Shown here piece by piece: positions 36,534 to 47,133 of a stretch of 64,000 nt of DNA. The translations under genes and the position numbers were made by a program. The DNA lies in the NCBI GenBank assembly GCA_963738665.1, contig CAVTXL010000010.1:124001-188000 (forward strand), read 5' to 3'. Origin of the DNA: JABDGM01 sp963738665 (GTDB lineage Bacteria > Planctomycetota > Planctomycetia > Pirellulales > Lacipirellulaceae). Numbering within the stretch: position 1 is the stretch's first letter; each line of letters begins with the position of its first letter. Below the pieces are notes generated by a model. The model saw only the letters and a list, made by a program, of their open reading frames with translations, made no database searches and had not been told where the DNA came from.

Positions 36534-37109
36534 TTACCGAGGGAACGGCGTGTTGCCATAGCGCGGCGGGTCCCCTTCCAGTCGCTGGCTCATGGGCCGG
36601 GTGGCGATGGCCGTTCCGCTACTCGGGCCTAACGAACCGGCTGCGGGAACCATAGTTCGGACGATAGTTTCTTGCGGCACTTGGCGATAGGTGGTTACAG
36701 CCACTTGCTGCTGTTGCGTCGACTCGACCCAGTCGGTACGGGCGACGGGAATTTGCACGGTGCCGGGCCGCGATTCCCAACGAGTGAACGGTTCTAGACT
36801 TTGGGTCCAATAGGGTTCGGCGAACGGGTTCCACCAGCCGTGCATCCGCGAGACCCAGCGGTACTCGGTGACCGGCGTTACGTAGTTTTGCTGGTAGGTC
36901 TGATAGTTCGTGGAGACCTGGGGTGTGTAAACTTTTTGCTCTCGAGTTTGATATTCAATCTGAGGGACGGATTGCTGCACGACTTGCTTGGTGACGCGCC
37001 ATTGAACGCCGTTGGCGTCTGTTTCAATCGTTGGCTCTTGGGCGCCGGCGAGATTGCTAATAGCAAAGGTGGCCCAACAGCCTAGTGACAGAACCGTCCT
37101 AGTTCTCAT
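36534..37109 (-). CDS. Secreted protein of unknown function, Gln/Val-rich
   Basis: 191 residues. The ATG at 37109 has GGAGG nine bases upstream. The signal peptide MRTRTVLSLGCWATFAISNL is followed by a mature region with repeated short extended segments rich in Gln, Val, Thr and Tyr (VVQQSVPQIEYQTREQKVYT, WNPFAEPYWTQSLEPFTRWE). Likely periplasmic or surface; no enzymatic motif. The open frame extends upstream to 37418 without coding character. Confidence 0.65.
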   Translation of the reverse strand: MRTRTVLSLGCWATFAISNLAGAQEPTIETDANGVQWRVTKQVVQQSVPQIEYQTREQKVYTPQVSTNYQTYQQNYVTPVTEYRWVSRMHGWWNPFAEPYWTQSLEPFTRWESRPGTVQIPVARTDWVESTQQQQVAVTTYRQVPQETIVRTMVPAAGSLGPSSGTAIATRPMSQRLEGDPPRYGNTPFPR

Positions 37110-37457
37110 CTTCTCAATCCTCCAGGTTGGCTCCCCCCGCGCTGGCGAGCGATCGCGGCGAAACGACGCGATCTTTCGTCGCGGATGTCCGGCATCGCTC
37201 TTCGACTGTATCGGCAAGTGCCGCGGCCGATCATCAATGGACGGACCGCTTGCTAGCGAAAGTTGTAGGCGGCGACAGACTCTTCTCGACTGGGCTCTTG
37301 AAAAAAGCTTCGATTTCGACGAGGCTGGTGGGGCAGGTTGCCCCCCCCGCAAAGGGGTCAGGGGGTCCCCGAAAGCTGTCGCGGTGGGGGGTCTGGGGGC
37401 GATCGCGGTCGCGGCCAACGGTATGCCAACGGCCGGGGTCGGTCACAGGAGCAGGCC

Positions 37458-37715
37458 ATGTCTCGCGAAGACTTGATGTCGATATTGCGTTGCCCGGACG
37501 ACTGCTCGGTGCTCCGGCCGGCGGATGTGGACTTGCTCGCGCAATTGAACGCCAAGATCTCGGCCGCCCGGCTGCGCAATCTGGGCGGGCGGCGCGTTGA
37601 GAAGCGGCTCGACGGCGGCTATCTCCGCGCGTCGGGTGACCGGCTGTACCCGGTCGTGGATCAGATTCCGGTACTGTTGGTGGACGAGGCGATAGCAATT
37701 GACTCTGATTCGTGA
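37458..37715 (+). CDS. Trm112/YcaR (UPF0434)-like small protein
   Basis: 85 residues. It begins MSREDLMSILRCPDDCSVLR and ends GDRLYPVVDQIPVLLVDEA, the front and back of the Trm112 fold, with the zinc cysteines only partly kept. AGGAG lies six bases before the ATG. Trm112-like proteins act as small partners or chaperones of methyltransferases. It is followed by a HIT gene 32 bases on. No gene is supportable at 37110-37457. Confidence 0.68.
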   Translation: MSREDLMSILRCPDDCSVLRPADVDLLAQLNAKISAARLRNLGGRRVEKRLDGGYLRASGDRLYPVVDQIPVLLVDEAIAIDSDS

Positions 37716-37747
37716 CTTACGACTTGAACACGGGACGTACTGCTGCC

Positions 37748-38092
37748 ATGGCTGAAAAAACCGTATTCATGCGGATCATCGACAAAGAAATTCCGGCGGA
37801 CTTGGTATATGAAGACGACCGGTGTCTGGCGTTTCGCGACATCGCGCCGAAGGCGCCGACGCACGTGCTGGTGATTCCGAAGAAGGAGATTCCCTCGATT
37901 GACGCGCTGGCGGACGGCGACGCGGCGCTGGTCGGGCACATGTGGCTGGTGATTCGCGATTTGGCACAGAAGCTTGTTCTTGGGAATGGCTATCGCGTGG
38001 TGGTCAACTGCGGGCCGGACGGCGGGCAAGCGGTCGATCATCTCCACTTTCATCTGCTGGGAGGGCGACAACTTGGCTGGCCGCCGGGGTAA
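37748..38092 (+). CDS. HIT-family nucleotide hydrolase/transferase (HinT-like)
   Basis: 114 residues. FMRIIDKEIPADLVYEDDRC opens the fold, and the histidine triad is VDHLHFHLLGGRQLGWPPG at the C-terminus, exactly as in HinT purine-nucleoside phosphoramidases. The ATG at 37748 is chosen over an upstream in-frame start because the fold begins there. Confidence 0.92.
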   Translation: MAEKTVFMRIIDKEIPADLVYEDDRCLAFRDIAPKAPTHVLVIPKKEIPSIDALADGDAALVGHMWLVIRDLAQKLVLGNGYRVVVNCGPDGGQAVDHLHFHLLGGRQLGWPPG

Positions 38093-38217
38093 ATCAGCAA
38101 TGCGACAAGAGCGTAGGTAGTCTCGAGCCCTCGTGTGACCGTGGAGAGGAGCGTTCGCCACTTTCATCCCGTGGAAGGCCGCGTTCGTCCCTGGCCGCGA
38201 AATGCTACAATTTGAAT

Positions 38218-39342
38218 ATGTCTGGGCAAAGCATTGGATTAGGCGTTATCGGCTGCGGTGGGTTCGGGTTATTCGCGTTGCAGCAGTTCGTGCAAGCGCC
38301 GGGCGTACGGCTGGCGGGGATGGCCGGGACGGCGCGGCCGGCGGCACTGGCGGCGGCCCGGCGATTTGGGCTCGAAGACGTGGTGGAAATCGAGCGCCTG
38401 TTGGCTTCACCGGACGTCGATCTGGTCTACATTGCCACGCCGCCCTTTCTGCATTATCGCCAGGCGATTCAAGCGATGTTGGCCGGCAAGCACGTCATTT
38501 GCGAAAAGCCGCTGGCGCTTTCGGTGGAAGAGGCCGATGAGCTAGTCGCGGTTGCGCGAGAGCGGGACCGGCTGGTCGTGACCAATTTGATGCAGCGCTA
38601 CAACAACTTGTATGACATGGTCGGGCAACTCATCGAGCGGCGGTGGTTGGGCGAACTGCTACACGGCTACTTCGAGAATTATGCGTCGGACCAGAGCCTG
38701 CCGCCGGAGCACTGGTTTTGGGACCGCGCGAAGAGCGGTGGAATCTTTGTCGAACACGGCGTGCACTTTTTTGACATGTTTTCCGGCTGGCTGGGTGCGG
38801 GCGAAGTGGTAGCAGCGCAGGCGATCCCTCGCGAAGGGACGCAGTTGGAAGATCAGGTGCAATGCACGGTCCGCTACCAGCGCGGCGTGCATGTAGATTT
38901 TTATCATGGGTTTCATCAGCCGGGGCGGCTCGATCGGCAGGAGTTGCGGCTGGTATTCGAGCGCGGGGATGTGACGCTGCATGGATGGGTGCCGACGCAG
39001 GCGCGAGTTCACGGCATTGCCGAGGAAGGCGACATGCGCGGGCTCTGCGAGTTGTTCGTGGGTGCGCGGGTGGATGTGCTGTCCAGCTATGGACCTGAGG
39101 AAAGGCGTTGTGCAGGTCATGGTAGGCAGTACGACGTTTATCAGATGTTCGAGCTGCATTGGGGAGAAGGACGGCAGAAGATGGCAATTTATTGCGAGCT
39201 GCTGCGGCGGATGTTCGCTGACCAGTTGGCCTGGATCGGTGATCGAAATCACGTGCGAAAGATCAATGAACGGAACGGGCGCGATTCGGTGGCGACGGCC
39301 TGCGCTGCCGATCGCCTGGCGCATCGAGCACACGAAGAATAG
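38218..39342 (+). CDS. Gfo/Idh/MocA-family oxidoreductase
   Basis: 374 residues. LGVIGCGGFGLFALQQF is the NAD(P)-binding loop, HVICEKPLALSVEEADELV carries the catalytic-region EKP motif, and GGIFVEHGVHFFDMFSGWLG holds the His of the C-terminal domain. It starts MSGQSIGLGVIG at 38218. It leads the GH130/GT4 cluster on the same strand and probably oxidises or epimerises a sugar used there (inference). Confidence 0.88.
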   Translation: MSGQSIGLGVIGCGGFGLFALQQFVQAPGVRLAGMAGTARPAALAAARRFGLEDVVEIERLLASPDVDLVYIATPPFLHYRQAIQAMLAGKHVICEKPLALSVEEADELVAVARERDRLVVTNLMQRYNNLYDMVGQLIERRWLGELLHGYFENYASDQSLPPEHWFWDRAKSGGIFVEHGVHFFDMFSGWLGAGEVVAAQAIPREGTQLEDQVQCTVRYQRGVHVDFYHGFHQPGRLDRQELRLVFERGDVTLHGWVPTQARVHGIAEEGDMRGLCELFVGARVDVLSSYGPEERRCAGHGRQYDVYQMFELHWGEGRQKMAIYCELLRRMFADQLAWIGDRNHVRKINERNGRDSVATACAADRLAHRAHEE

Positions 39343-39423
39343 CTTGAGTTTCCAGAGCAAATATCAACGGACAAATGAATTGAGACATCCTAGTATTTGG
39401 CCAAATCGAACCGTCCCCTGGCG

Positions 39424-39440
39424 CCTCCCTGTGAGGGAGG
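39424..39440. repeat. Small hairpin CCTCCC-TGTGA-GGGAGG
   Basis: A perfect 6-base stem in the 150-base gap between the oxidoreductase and the first GH130 gene. Without a T-run it is more likely a dispersed repeat than a terminator. Confidence 0.35.
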
Positions 39441-39490
39441 GGAACGACGGATTGCTGCGACTCAAGCGGCGCTGCTCAATTGCTAGAACG

Positions 39491-40548
39491 ATGATTAAGC
39501 GACTTTCGACTCAGCTACTGCTTCGCCCCGACGATGTGCCGCCGAGCCGGGACGATTTGGAAGTGATTGGAACGTTCAATCCTGGCGTGGTGCGGGTTGG
39601 CGACGAAATCTTGCTGCTGATTCGCGTCGCCGAGCGGCCGGTCGAGAAGCGCGAAGGGTGGACGGCACTTCCCCGGCACGAAAGTGGGGACTTGGTCCTG
39701 GAGTGGGTCCATCAAGACCATCTGGAAGTTGTGGACCCGCGGGTTGCCCGCCGCCGTGCCGACGGCCTGGTGCGGCTGACGTTTGTTTCTCATTTGCGAT
39801 TGGCCCGCAGCCGCGACGGCGTGACGATCGATTCGGTGGGGCCTCCGCTGTTTGTACCGGGTGAAGAAGACGAGGAGTTCGGCATCGAGGATCCGCGAAT
39901 CACGCGGCTGGGTGAGAAGTTCTTCATCACGTATGTGGCCGTGTCGCGGCACGGGGCGGCGACGGCATTGGCGTCGACGGACGACTTTCGTACGCTGACG
40001 CGGCACGGAATCATCTTTTGTCCGGAGAACAAGGACGTCGTGCTGTTTCCAGAGAAGATCGACGATCGTTACGTGGCGCTCCACCGGCCCGTCGGCGGGA
40101 CGCCGTTCGCTCTGCCACAAATGTGGATCGCTCGCTCGAGCGATTTGATCCATTGGGGCGAATATCGCTTCGTGCACAGCGGGGCGGAGGAGTGGGAGAG
40201 CGGCGCGTGGGCGCCGGCGCACCGCCGCTGCGATTGCCGGAAGGGTGGCTGGAGATTTATCATGGAAATCGGCGCTCGCGGGTCGCCGGCAAGGTCGGCG
40301 CTTATTGCGGTGCCGCGATGTTGCTAGCGGCGGACGCCCCGACGCGAATTGTTCGAGTCGGCATGCGCCCGATATTGCAACCCGAGCTCGATTTCGAACG
40401 AGAGGGGTTTGTCAACGACGTGGTCTTCCCGACGGGCGTGATCGACGTGGACGACCGGCTGCTGGTCTATTACGGCGCATCCGATCGATATACGGCCGTG
40501 GCCGAGTTTTCGCGTGCCGATATGCTGGCGGAAATGAGGAGCGGGTGA
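39491..40548 (+). CDS. GH130-family glycoside phosphorylase (first copy), with one frameshift
   Basis: GH130 enzymes phosphorolyse beta-mannosides to mannose 1-phosphate. TFNPGVVRVGDEILLLIRV, EEFGIEDPRITRLGEKFFIT, PEKIDDRYVALHRP and MWIARSSDLIHWG follow the family's five-bladed propeller. The IEDPRI Glu-Asp is the conserved catalytic-region pair. One added C near 40206 joins WESG to RVGAGAPPLRLPEGWLEIYH, and the frame ends at 40548 for 352 residues. The substrate linkage cannot be read from sequence. Confidence 0.85.
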
Positions 40549-40662
40549 GATCGGCGCCGATCGCAGCGGCTGTTGTCGGTCCTCGGCATGCCAATTATTT
40601 GGCGGGTGGCACCGCCTGATTCCGTTACCGCCCCAGATATCTCAGCACGACCAGTCCAGGAC

Positions 40663-43050
40663 ATGACACGCAGCACCCAAATCCGGAAGATCGCCTTTGT
40701 CGGAGATTATTTGCCGCGCAAATGTGGGATCGCCACATTTACGCACGACTTGCGGGCCGCCGTGGCCGGTCAATATCCGACGGCGGAAAGCATCGTTGTG
40801 CCGATCAACGACCTCGACGGCGGTTACGATTACGACCCGGAAGTGCGTTTTGAAATCGACGAGCAGGACCTAAACTCGTATCGGCGGGCGGCCGACTATC
40901 TGAATTTTGCCAATGCCGACGTCGTCTGCCTGCAGCATGAGTACGGCATTTACGGCGGCCCGATGGGCAGCCACGTACTGCGGCTGGTGCGCGATCTGCG
41001 GGTGCCCGTAGTGACCACGCTGCACACCGTGATGCAAGAGCCCAACGCCGATCAGCGGCGCGTGCTATTGAAGCTGGCGGAGCTTTCGGCCCGCGTCGTG
41101 GTAATGACCGAACGCGGGCGCGATTTTCTGGTACGGGCACATGGCGTGCCGTCCCACAAGATCGACTTAATTGCTCACGGCATACCGGATAGGCCTTTTG
41201 TCGATCCGAATTTTTACAAGGACCAGTTCGGTGTCGAGAGCAAAACTGTGGCGTTAACGTTCGGGTTGCTTTCGCCAAATAAAGGTATCGAGTACGTGCT
41301 GCGGCGCTGCCGCGAATCGTGGATCGGTTTCCGAATTTCGTTTATATTGTGCTGGGGGCCACGCATCCGAATTTGCTGCGCGAGCAGGGGGAAACCTATC
41401 GCCTGAGCCTGGAGCGGCTGGCCCAAGACCTGGGGATTAAAAAGCACGTCATCTTCTACAACCGGTTCGTCGAGCTGCGCGAGTTGACGGAGTTCATCGG
41501 GGCGGCGGATCTTTACATTACGCCTTACCTGAACAAGGCGCAGATCACCTCAGGCACTCTGGCGTATGCATTCGGTTGCGGCCAGGCCGTGATTTCGACG
41601 CCCTATTGGCACGCGGAAGAGCTTCTGGCCGACGAGCGCGGGTTGCTCGTGCCGTTTGCCGATTCAGACGCCATTGTGTGCGCGGTCATTCGCCTGTTGG
41701 AAGACGAGCCGCTGCGGCATGCGATGCGGAAGCGGGCGTATTTGCTGGGCCGCGAGATGATTTGGAATCATGTGGCCCATTTGTATATGGAGTCGTTCCA
41801 GCGGGCGCGGCATGGGCGCACGGGCGGGCCGCAGCGGCCGCTGGCCGTGCGAACCTTGGACGAAGAACCGTTGGCCCTGCCCGAGCTGCGGCTGGAGCAG
41901 TTGCTGCGGCTGACGGATTCGACCGGCATCATCCAACACGCGACGTACTGCGTTCCTAACTACCATGAGGGGTATTGCCTGGACGACAACGCGCGGCGCT
42001 CGTGTTGACGGTTCTGCTAGAAGAATTGGGGCACGACGTGCCGGAACTACAGCGGGCGGCGACGACCTACTCAGCGTTTGTCAATTTTGCCTTCGACGCG
42101 GAAAGCAGCCGTTACAGAAACTTCTTGAGCTACGATCGCCACTGGCTCGAGCATCAGGGGTCAGACGACGCCTTGGGCCGCGCCACTTGGCGCTGGGCTG
42201 CTGCATCGGCCGCTCGAAGCGGCGGACGTTGCAGGCTTGGGGTGGTCGACTGTTCGAGCGGGCGCTGGCTTTGGTCGAGAAAAGTTCGTCGCCGCGGGCC
42301 TGGGCGTTTGCGCTGATCGGCATTCACGAATACTTTCGCCGGTTGAGCGGCGATCGGCTGGTCAATCAACTGCGTGAAACGCTGACTGAGCGATTGACCG
42401 ATCTCTACGCGCAGACGGCGGCGGACGATTGGCATTGGTTCGAGCCGAAGGCGACGTACGACAATGCGAAGCTGCCGCACGCCTTGATTTTGAGCGGCCG
42501 CTGGAGCAACTCGCCGCGGGCGCTGGAGATCGGGCTGAAATCGCTACGGTGGCTGGCAGAACAGCAGCGAGCGGCGGCGGGGCACTTTCGGCCGATCGGC
42601 TGCAAAGGATTTTTTCCGCATGGCCAGGAGCCGGCCCACTACGACCAGCAGCCGATTGAAGCCCAGGCAATGTTGTCGGCCAGTATTGAAGCGTATCGGG
42701 CCACGCAGGACCCGTATTGGCTGGAGCAAGCCAGGACGTCGTTCGAATGGTTCACGGGCCGCAATGACTTGGGAGCCCCGCTGTATGATGCGGGCACCGG
42801 CGGCTGCCGCGATGGCTTGCATGCAGATCGGGTCAACGAGAATCAAGGAGCGGAATCGACGCTCTGCTTTTTGCTGGCGCTAGCGGAGATGCAGCTATTG
42901 GAGGAAGTGCTGGCGACAGTCCATAATGAGGATGTTCATGGTGAGTTGCCGGCCGCGCCAGCGCGAGCCGTCCTGCACCTTCCCCCGTCTGAAGAAATGG
43001 AGTTTTTCAGTGGACGTGAAGCGGACGGAAGTAGTTCTCAAACCCAATAA
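40663..43050 (+). CDS. GT4-type glycosyltransferase fused to a probable alpha/alpha-barrel domain, three frameshifts
   Basis: Repaired length is 796 residues. Residues 1-400 are a GT-B glycosyltransferase: KIAFVGDYLPRKCGIATFTH, LQHEYGIYGGPMGSHVL, FGLLSPNKGIEYVL and PYLNKAQITSGTLAYAFGCG. Residues 430-780 form a helical repeat domain like alpha/alpha-barrel glycosidases (YHEGYCLDDNARALVL, WHWFEPKATYDNAKLPHALI, DGLHADRVNENQGAEST). Breaks near 41308, 41991 and 42192 each need one G after GG. Its 3' end overlaps the next gene by about 41 bases. Likely cytosolic. Confidence 0.82.
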
Positions 43051-44458
43051 CACGCGGGTATTATTTCGACCGTTTGTCTTGCTCGACGCCCAACGCGCGC
43101 AGCGGATCATCGCCCGCGTAATGGCGCTCTCGGAGGAGCAGGTCGACCAGTTGCTGGAGCGGGTGCTGAGCGAGTTTCATAGCCGGCACCAGCGGCTGCG
43201 GCAGTTTTTTCAAAACCGCTATGAAGCGGCCCGCGAGCATCTGCTGACCGACGCGGCGCTGAGTGAGAATCGGCAATTGTTGATCGGCTCGTATTTTACG
43301 CAGGAATATGCGCTGGAGTCGGCGGCGCTATTCAATCCGTCGATCGTGTGGCACCCGGACCAATCGAATCTGCCGGCTGGTTCGCAGCGGTTCATCTTAA
43401 GCCTGCGGGCGACCGGTGAGGGGCATATCTCGTCGATCACATTTCGCAGCGGCGTTGTCAACGACGTCAACCAGATTCAGATCGACGGCCCGACGCGATT
43501 CGTCACGGCGCCGGGCATGGTTCCCAATTCCGAATACGAGAAGGTGCTTTTTCAACGAAAGTTAATCGAACTGGGCCTGGGCAACGGCCTGTCAGAGCAG
43601 GTGTTTGCGCAACTGGAGCCGTCCTTCACGCTCGACGAGCTGCAGGCGGCGTTGAAGGCGGCCCGCACGCAGAACCGGCATCGGCAGTTGGAATTTGAAA
43701 CGGTCGCCAAGGGGATCATCGCTTTGGCGCAATCGAACTACGAAATCACATTTTCGGCCGAGCAGAAAATTTCGGAGCGGGTGATCTTTCCGTATTCACC
43801 TACCGAGACGAACGGGATCGAAGACGCGCGGTTCGTGGAGTTTCGTGAACACGACGGCCAGACGCTATACTACGCGACCTATACGGCGTTCGACGGCAAG
43901 GTGGTGCTGCCGCAACTGCTGGAGACGCGCGACTTCTGCCATTTTCGCGTCAGCACGCTCAACGGGCCGGAAGTGAAAAACAAGGGGCTGGCCTTGTTTC
44001 CGCGGCGGGTAAACGGGCACTACGCGATGCTGTCCCGACAAGACGGCGAAAACATCTATGTGATGTACTCGGATATGCTGCACTTCTGGTACGCAAAGCA
44101 GATCGTCATGAAGCCGACGCAGTCGTGGGAGTTCCTTCAGCTTGGCAACTGTGGGTCGCCGATCGAAACGGAGGAAGGCTGGCTGGTTCTCACACACGGC
44201 GTGGGCCCGATGCGTAAGTACTCGATGGGGGCTTGCCTGTTGGATTTAGAGAACCCGGCCCGGGTCATCGGCCGGCTCAGAGAACCCCTGTTGGCGCCGA
44301 ATGAAAATGAGCGCGAGGGGTACGTGCCGAACGTCGTCTATAGCTGCGGCGCTGTGGTGCACAACGGCGAGCTGATCATTCCCTATGCGATGTCGGATTA
44401 TGCAACTTCGTTTGCGACGGTTCGCGTGGCGGAACTGCTGCGGCAGATGAAGTTGTAG
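43010..44458 (+). CDS. GH130-family glycosidase/phosphorylase (second copy)
   Basis: 482 residues starting at the GTG at 43010, which has GGAG seven bases upstream; upstream frame is overlapped by the GT4 gene. The N-terminal 150 residues are helical (VDVKRTEVVLKPNNTRVLF). The propeller carries ALFNPSIVWH, NGIEDARFVEF, KNKGLALFPRRVNGHYAMLS and LGNCGSPIETEEGWLVLTHG, a longer GH130 subtype than the first copy. The frame is intact. Overlap with the GT4 gene indicates translational coupling. Confidence 0.87.
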   Translation: MDVKRTEVVLKPNNTRVLFRPFVLLDAQRAQRIIARVMALSEEQVDQLLERVLSEFHSRHQRLRQFFQNRYEAAREHLLTDAALSENRQLLIGSYFTQEYALESAALFNPSIVWHPDQSNLPAGSQRFILSLRATGEGHISSITFRSGVVNDVNQIQIDGPTRFVTAPGMVPNSEYEKVLFQRKLIELGLGNGLSEQVFAQLEPSFTLDELQAALKAARTQNRHRQLEFETVAKGIIALAQSNYEITFSAEQKISERVIFPYSPTETNGIEDARFVEFREHDGQTLYYATYTAFDGKVVLPQLLETRDFCHFRVSTLNGPEVKNKGLALFPRRVNGHYAMLSRQDGENIYVMYSDMLHFWYAKQIVMKPTQSWEFLQLGNCGSPIETEEGWLVLTHGVGPMRKYSMGACLLDLENPARVIGRLREPLLAPNENEREGYVPNVVYSCGAVVHNGELIIPYAMSDYATSFATVRVAELLRQMKL

Positions 44459-44484
44459 CGGCGTCCGCGGCCCGCGCCGAGGTG

Positions 44485-45463
44485 TTATCTGGAAGCGGCC
44501 TCTAATTTCTGTTGCCGGAGCATCGCTTCCATTTGGGATTTTTCGGACTGCAGCCTGCTCAATTGCTGCATTACTTGCTCAAGGTTCGAGTGCAGTTCTT
44601 GAATTTGCTGTTCTTGGCGACGAACGACCTGGCGGAGCATGTCGCGCTCGGCCTGGGCGTCGCTGGTCATTGAGACGCTGGCTGCCGCGGAATCTCGCAA
44701 TGCCTGGAGGGCGTGTTTGACGGCGGGGCTCCCTTCGGCGCTACGGACGATCATCTCGTCCTCGTCGATTTCTGTCTGAGCACCGTTGCGGTGGGCCACG
44801 GGCGCTTTCTGGTCGCGTCGCACGTCGTTAGAACCTGCGGCTGCATTGGGGCGGGGCAAGACTTCTGTCGCGGGGGCGGCTTTTCGAGGCCGCGAAGTCG
44901 TCTCGTCGAGCTGCCGCACGATGACTTCGACGATTGCGATTTCGTCGGCCTGGCCGATGACTACCAGCGAATTCGTACGCACGTCGGCGGCCGCGCAGGG
45001 GCCGGCCATTGAAGAGCGAGGCGATGAGCCGCGCCATGTCGGTGGCGTCGGCAGCGTTGAGCGTGAAAAGCTTGATTTGATTGTCGCGTGGCGAGGACGT
45101 GCTCTTCGGCGGCGACGAATTTCTTTGCGCGGCCGCCGCGGCAACGCTGCGGTTGTTTTCGTCGTTTGCGGTGATCGGGCCGGCATCGGCCGCCGACTGG
45201 GCGGTGGACCCGTCGGGCGCGTCGTCGGCAGGTGGGGGCGTGCGGTCGGCGCGGCCGGCCAGTGTGGGCTGCATGATTTCTTCCAACAGATCGACACCGG
45301 TTTCTGGGGTCGGATCGTCGCTGATGGCAGCCTCCTTGTTTTGCGGCGCGGAGGGCGCCTGTGCGTCGGCCCGAACTGCGAAGAGCAGGGGGATCAAAGC
45401 GCAGCCAAACAGGGCAGCGAATAAAGCTTTCGCGCATGAACGAATTGTTGCCGCCTGGGTCAA
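44485..45463 (-). CDS. Exported protein with secretin N1-like domain and C-terminal coiled coil, one frameshift
   Basis: A TTG start at 45463 is supported by AAGGAG eight bases upstream and by a signal peptide directly after it (LFAALFGCALIPLLFAVRAD). Residues 130-215 read QIKLFTLNAADATDMARLIA, then after the break ADVRTNSLVVIGQADEIAIV and EVIVRQLDE, the NolW/secretin N-domain pattern. The last 60 residues form a coiled coil (LRQVVRRQEQQIQELHSNLE). The break near 44998 is repaired by removing one base; 325 residues. No beta-barrel secretin domain is present. Confidence 0.72.
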
Positions 45464-45711
45464 TGGAGATCTCCTTTTTATAGCGGATTCTGGGGCGAGG
45501 GTTACGATGGCTGGTGCGAGTCACATTATAACGCCACTCGGGCCGCAGTCCGACCTCAGTCAGGCGGACGTTGAGGCCGGTTTCCGCAGGTGGAACGCTC
45601 GAAAGATTGCCTTCTGACGGGGAACAGCCGGCCCGCGGTTGGAGGCGTGGGACACTATTCGTCGACGATGCGATGCGGCATAATCACGAGTTCACCAATT
45701 GCGGGTCGCAT

Positions 45712-45785
45712 GTCCCCGTAGCTCAACTGGATAGAGCGTCGGCCTCCGAAGCCGAAGGTTAGTGGTTCGAATCCACTCGGGGATA
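45712..45785 (+). tRNA. tRNA-Arg (anticodon CCG)
   Basis: The acceptor GTCCCCG pairs with CGGGGAT, the D arm is GCTCAACTGGATAGAGC, the anticodon arm TCGGC-CTCCGAA-GCCGA gives CCG, and the T arm is GTGG-TTCGAAT-CCAC. CCA is not encoded. 45464-45711 shows no gene. Confidence 0.95.
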
Positions 45786-45809
45786 TTGGGATTTCGACGG
45801 GGTCCCAGG

Positions 45810-47094
45810 CTAGGGCGACTGTCTTGTTTCCTGGTTCCGCGGAGCCGGATTTTCGGCCGGTGCACTGTATTGAGACAGCCATTCTTTTTCCGGTTTCAGG
45901 CTGCGCAAGAACGCATCAATTTCCGCGGCCGCGCGGCGGCCGGCGGCCATTGCCAGAATCACCGTTGCGCCGCCGGTCACGACGTCACCGCCGGCGAAGA
46001 CGCCCGGTTTTGATGTGCGGAGGGTTTGTGGATCTGCGCAGATGTAGCCGCGCTGGTCGGTGCGCAAGTTGGGCGTCGCGGATTGGACCAGCGGGTTGGC
46101 GCCGGTGCCAAGGGCGATGACGGCCACGTCGAGCGGTAGCTCGAATTCGGAACCGGCGACGGGACTTACCGCCCGCCGACCGGTTGCATCGGGGTTGCCC
46201 AATTGCATCCGCCAGCACGCAGCGGCTCGAAGCTGTCCCGAATCATTGCCTAGAAACTCGAAAGGTGTTGTAAGCGTGAGCAACTCAACTCCTTCTTCTC
46301 TGGCATGGCGAACTTCCTCGTCTCGGGCCGTCATCTCGGCTTCACAACGGCGATACATCAGAAGTGCGCGGCGGGCTCCGAGGCGAACCGCCGTGCGGAC
46401 GGCATCCATCGCCGTGTTGCCGCCCCCCACGACCGCAACCGCCTTGCCCACGCAGTGGCAAATCGGCTCGTCATAAACGGGAAATTCGTAAGCGTGCAGC
46501 AGGTTGATCCGGGTGAGGAATTCGTTAGCTGAATACACGCCGACGAGGTGCTCGCCAGGCACGCCGAGAAAATGCGGCAGCCCGGCGCCGGTCGCAATAA
46601 AGACGGCGTCGAAACCTTCTGGCCCCAGCAGCTCGTCGACGTCGATCGTCTTGCCGATAATGCAATTCGTCTCAAACTTCACGCCCGCGATGCGGAGGTT
46701 ATCGATTTCATACGCGCACGATTTCCTTCGGCAGGCGGAACTCGGGAATGCCGTAAATGAGCACGCCGCCCAGTTCGTGAAGCGCTTCGAATACGGTGAC
46801 GCCGTGACCCAGCCGCACTAGGTCGCCCGCTGCGCTGAGGCCCGCCGGCCCGCTGCCGACGATGGCCACCCGCTTGCCAGCGGGCGGCGCACTGGCTGGG
46901 CAGGCTACCTTGCCTTGCGACCGTTCGTAATCGGCAACGAAACGCTCGAGATGGCCAATCGCCAAGGGCGCATCACGCTTCCCCAGTACACACTTTCCCT
47001 CGCACTGTCGTTCTTGCGGGCAAACGCGGCCGGTGATTGCGGGCAGCACGTTATCTTCTCGAATCTTAGCGGCCGCACCTAAGTAGTTGCCGTC
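45810..47094 (-). pseudogene. Glutamate-synthase-small-subunit-like FAD/NAD oxidoreductase (SudA/NfnB/GltD type), C-terminal part, split by insertion
   Basis: The part from DGNYLGAAAKIREDNVLPAI onward: CPQERQCEGKC (Fe-S cysteines), RVAIVGSGPAGLSAAGDLVR (FAD loop), VAVVGGGNTAMDAVRTAVRL (NADPH loop) and GVFAGGDVVTGGATVILAM (C-terminal FAD motif). One extra base near 46712 breaks the frame between PKEIVR and YEIDNLRIAGVKFE. The N-terminal part is at 49982-50206, and the two join in frame as LVV-DGNY if 47095-49981 is removed. The partner NfnA/SudB gene lies directly upstream, so the intact pair would transfer electrons between NAD(P)H and ferredoxin. Confidence 0.85.
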
Positions 47095-47133
47095 GCAGTC
47101 AAGCTGGGGTTATTTCAACCCAGGAGACGAGCG

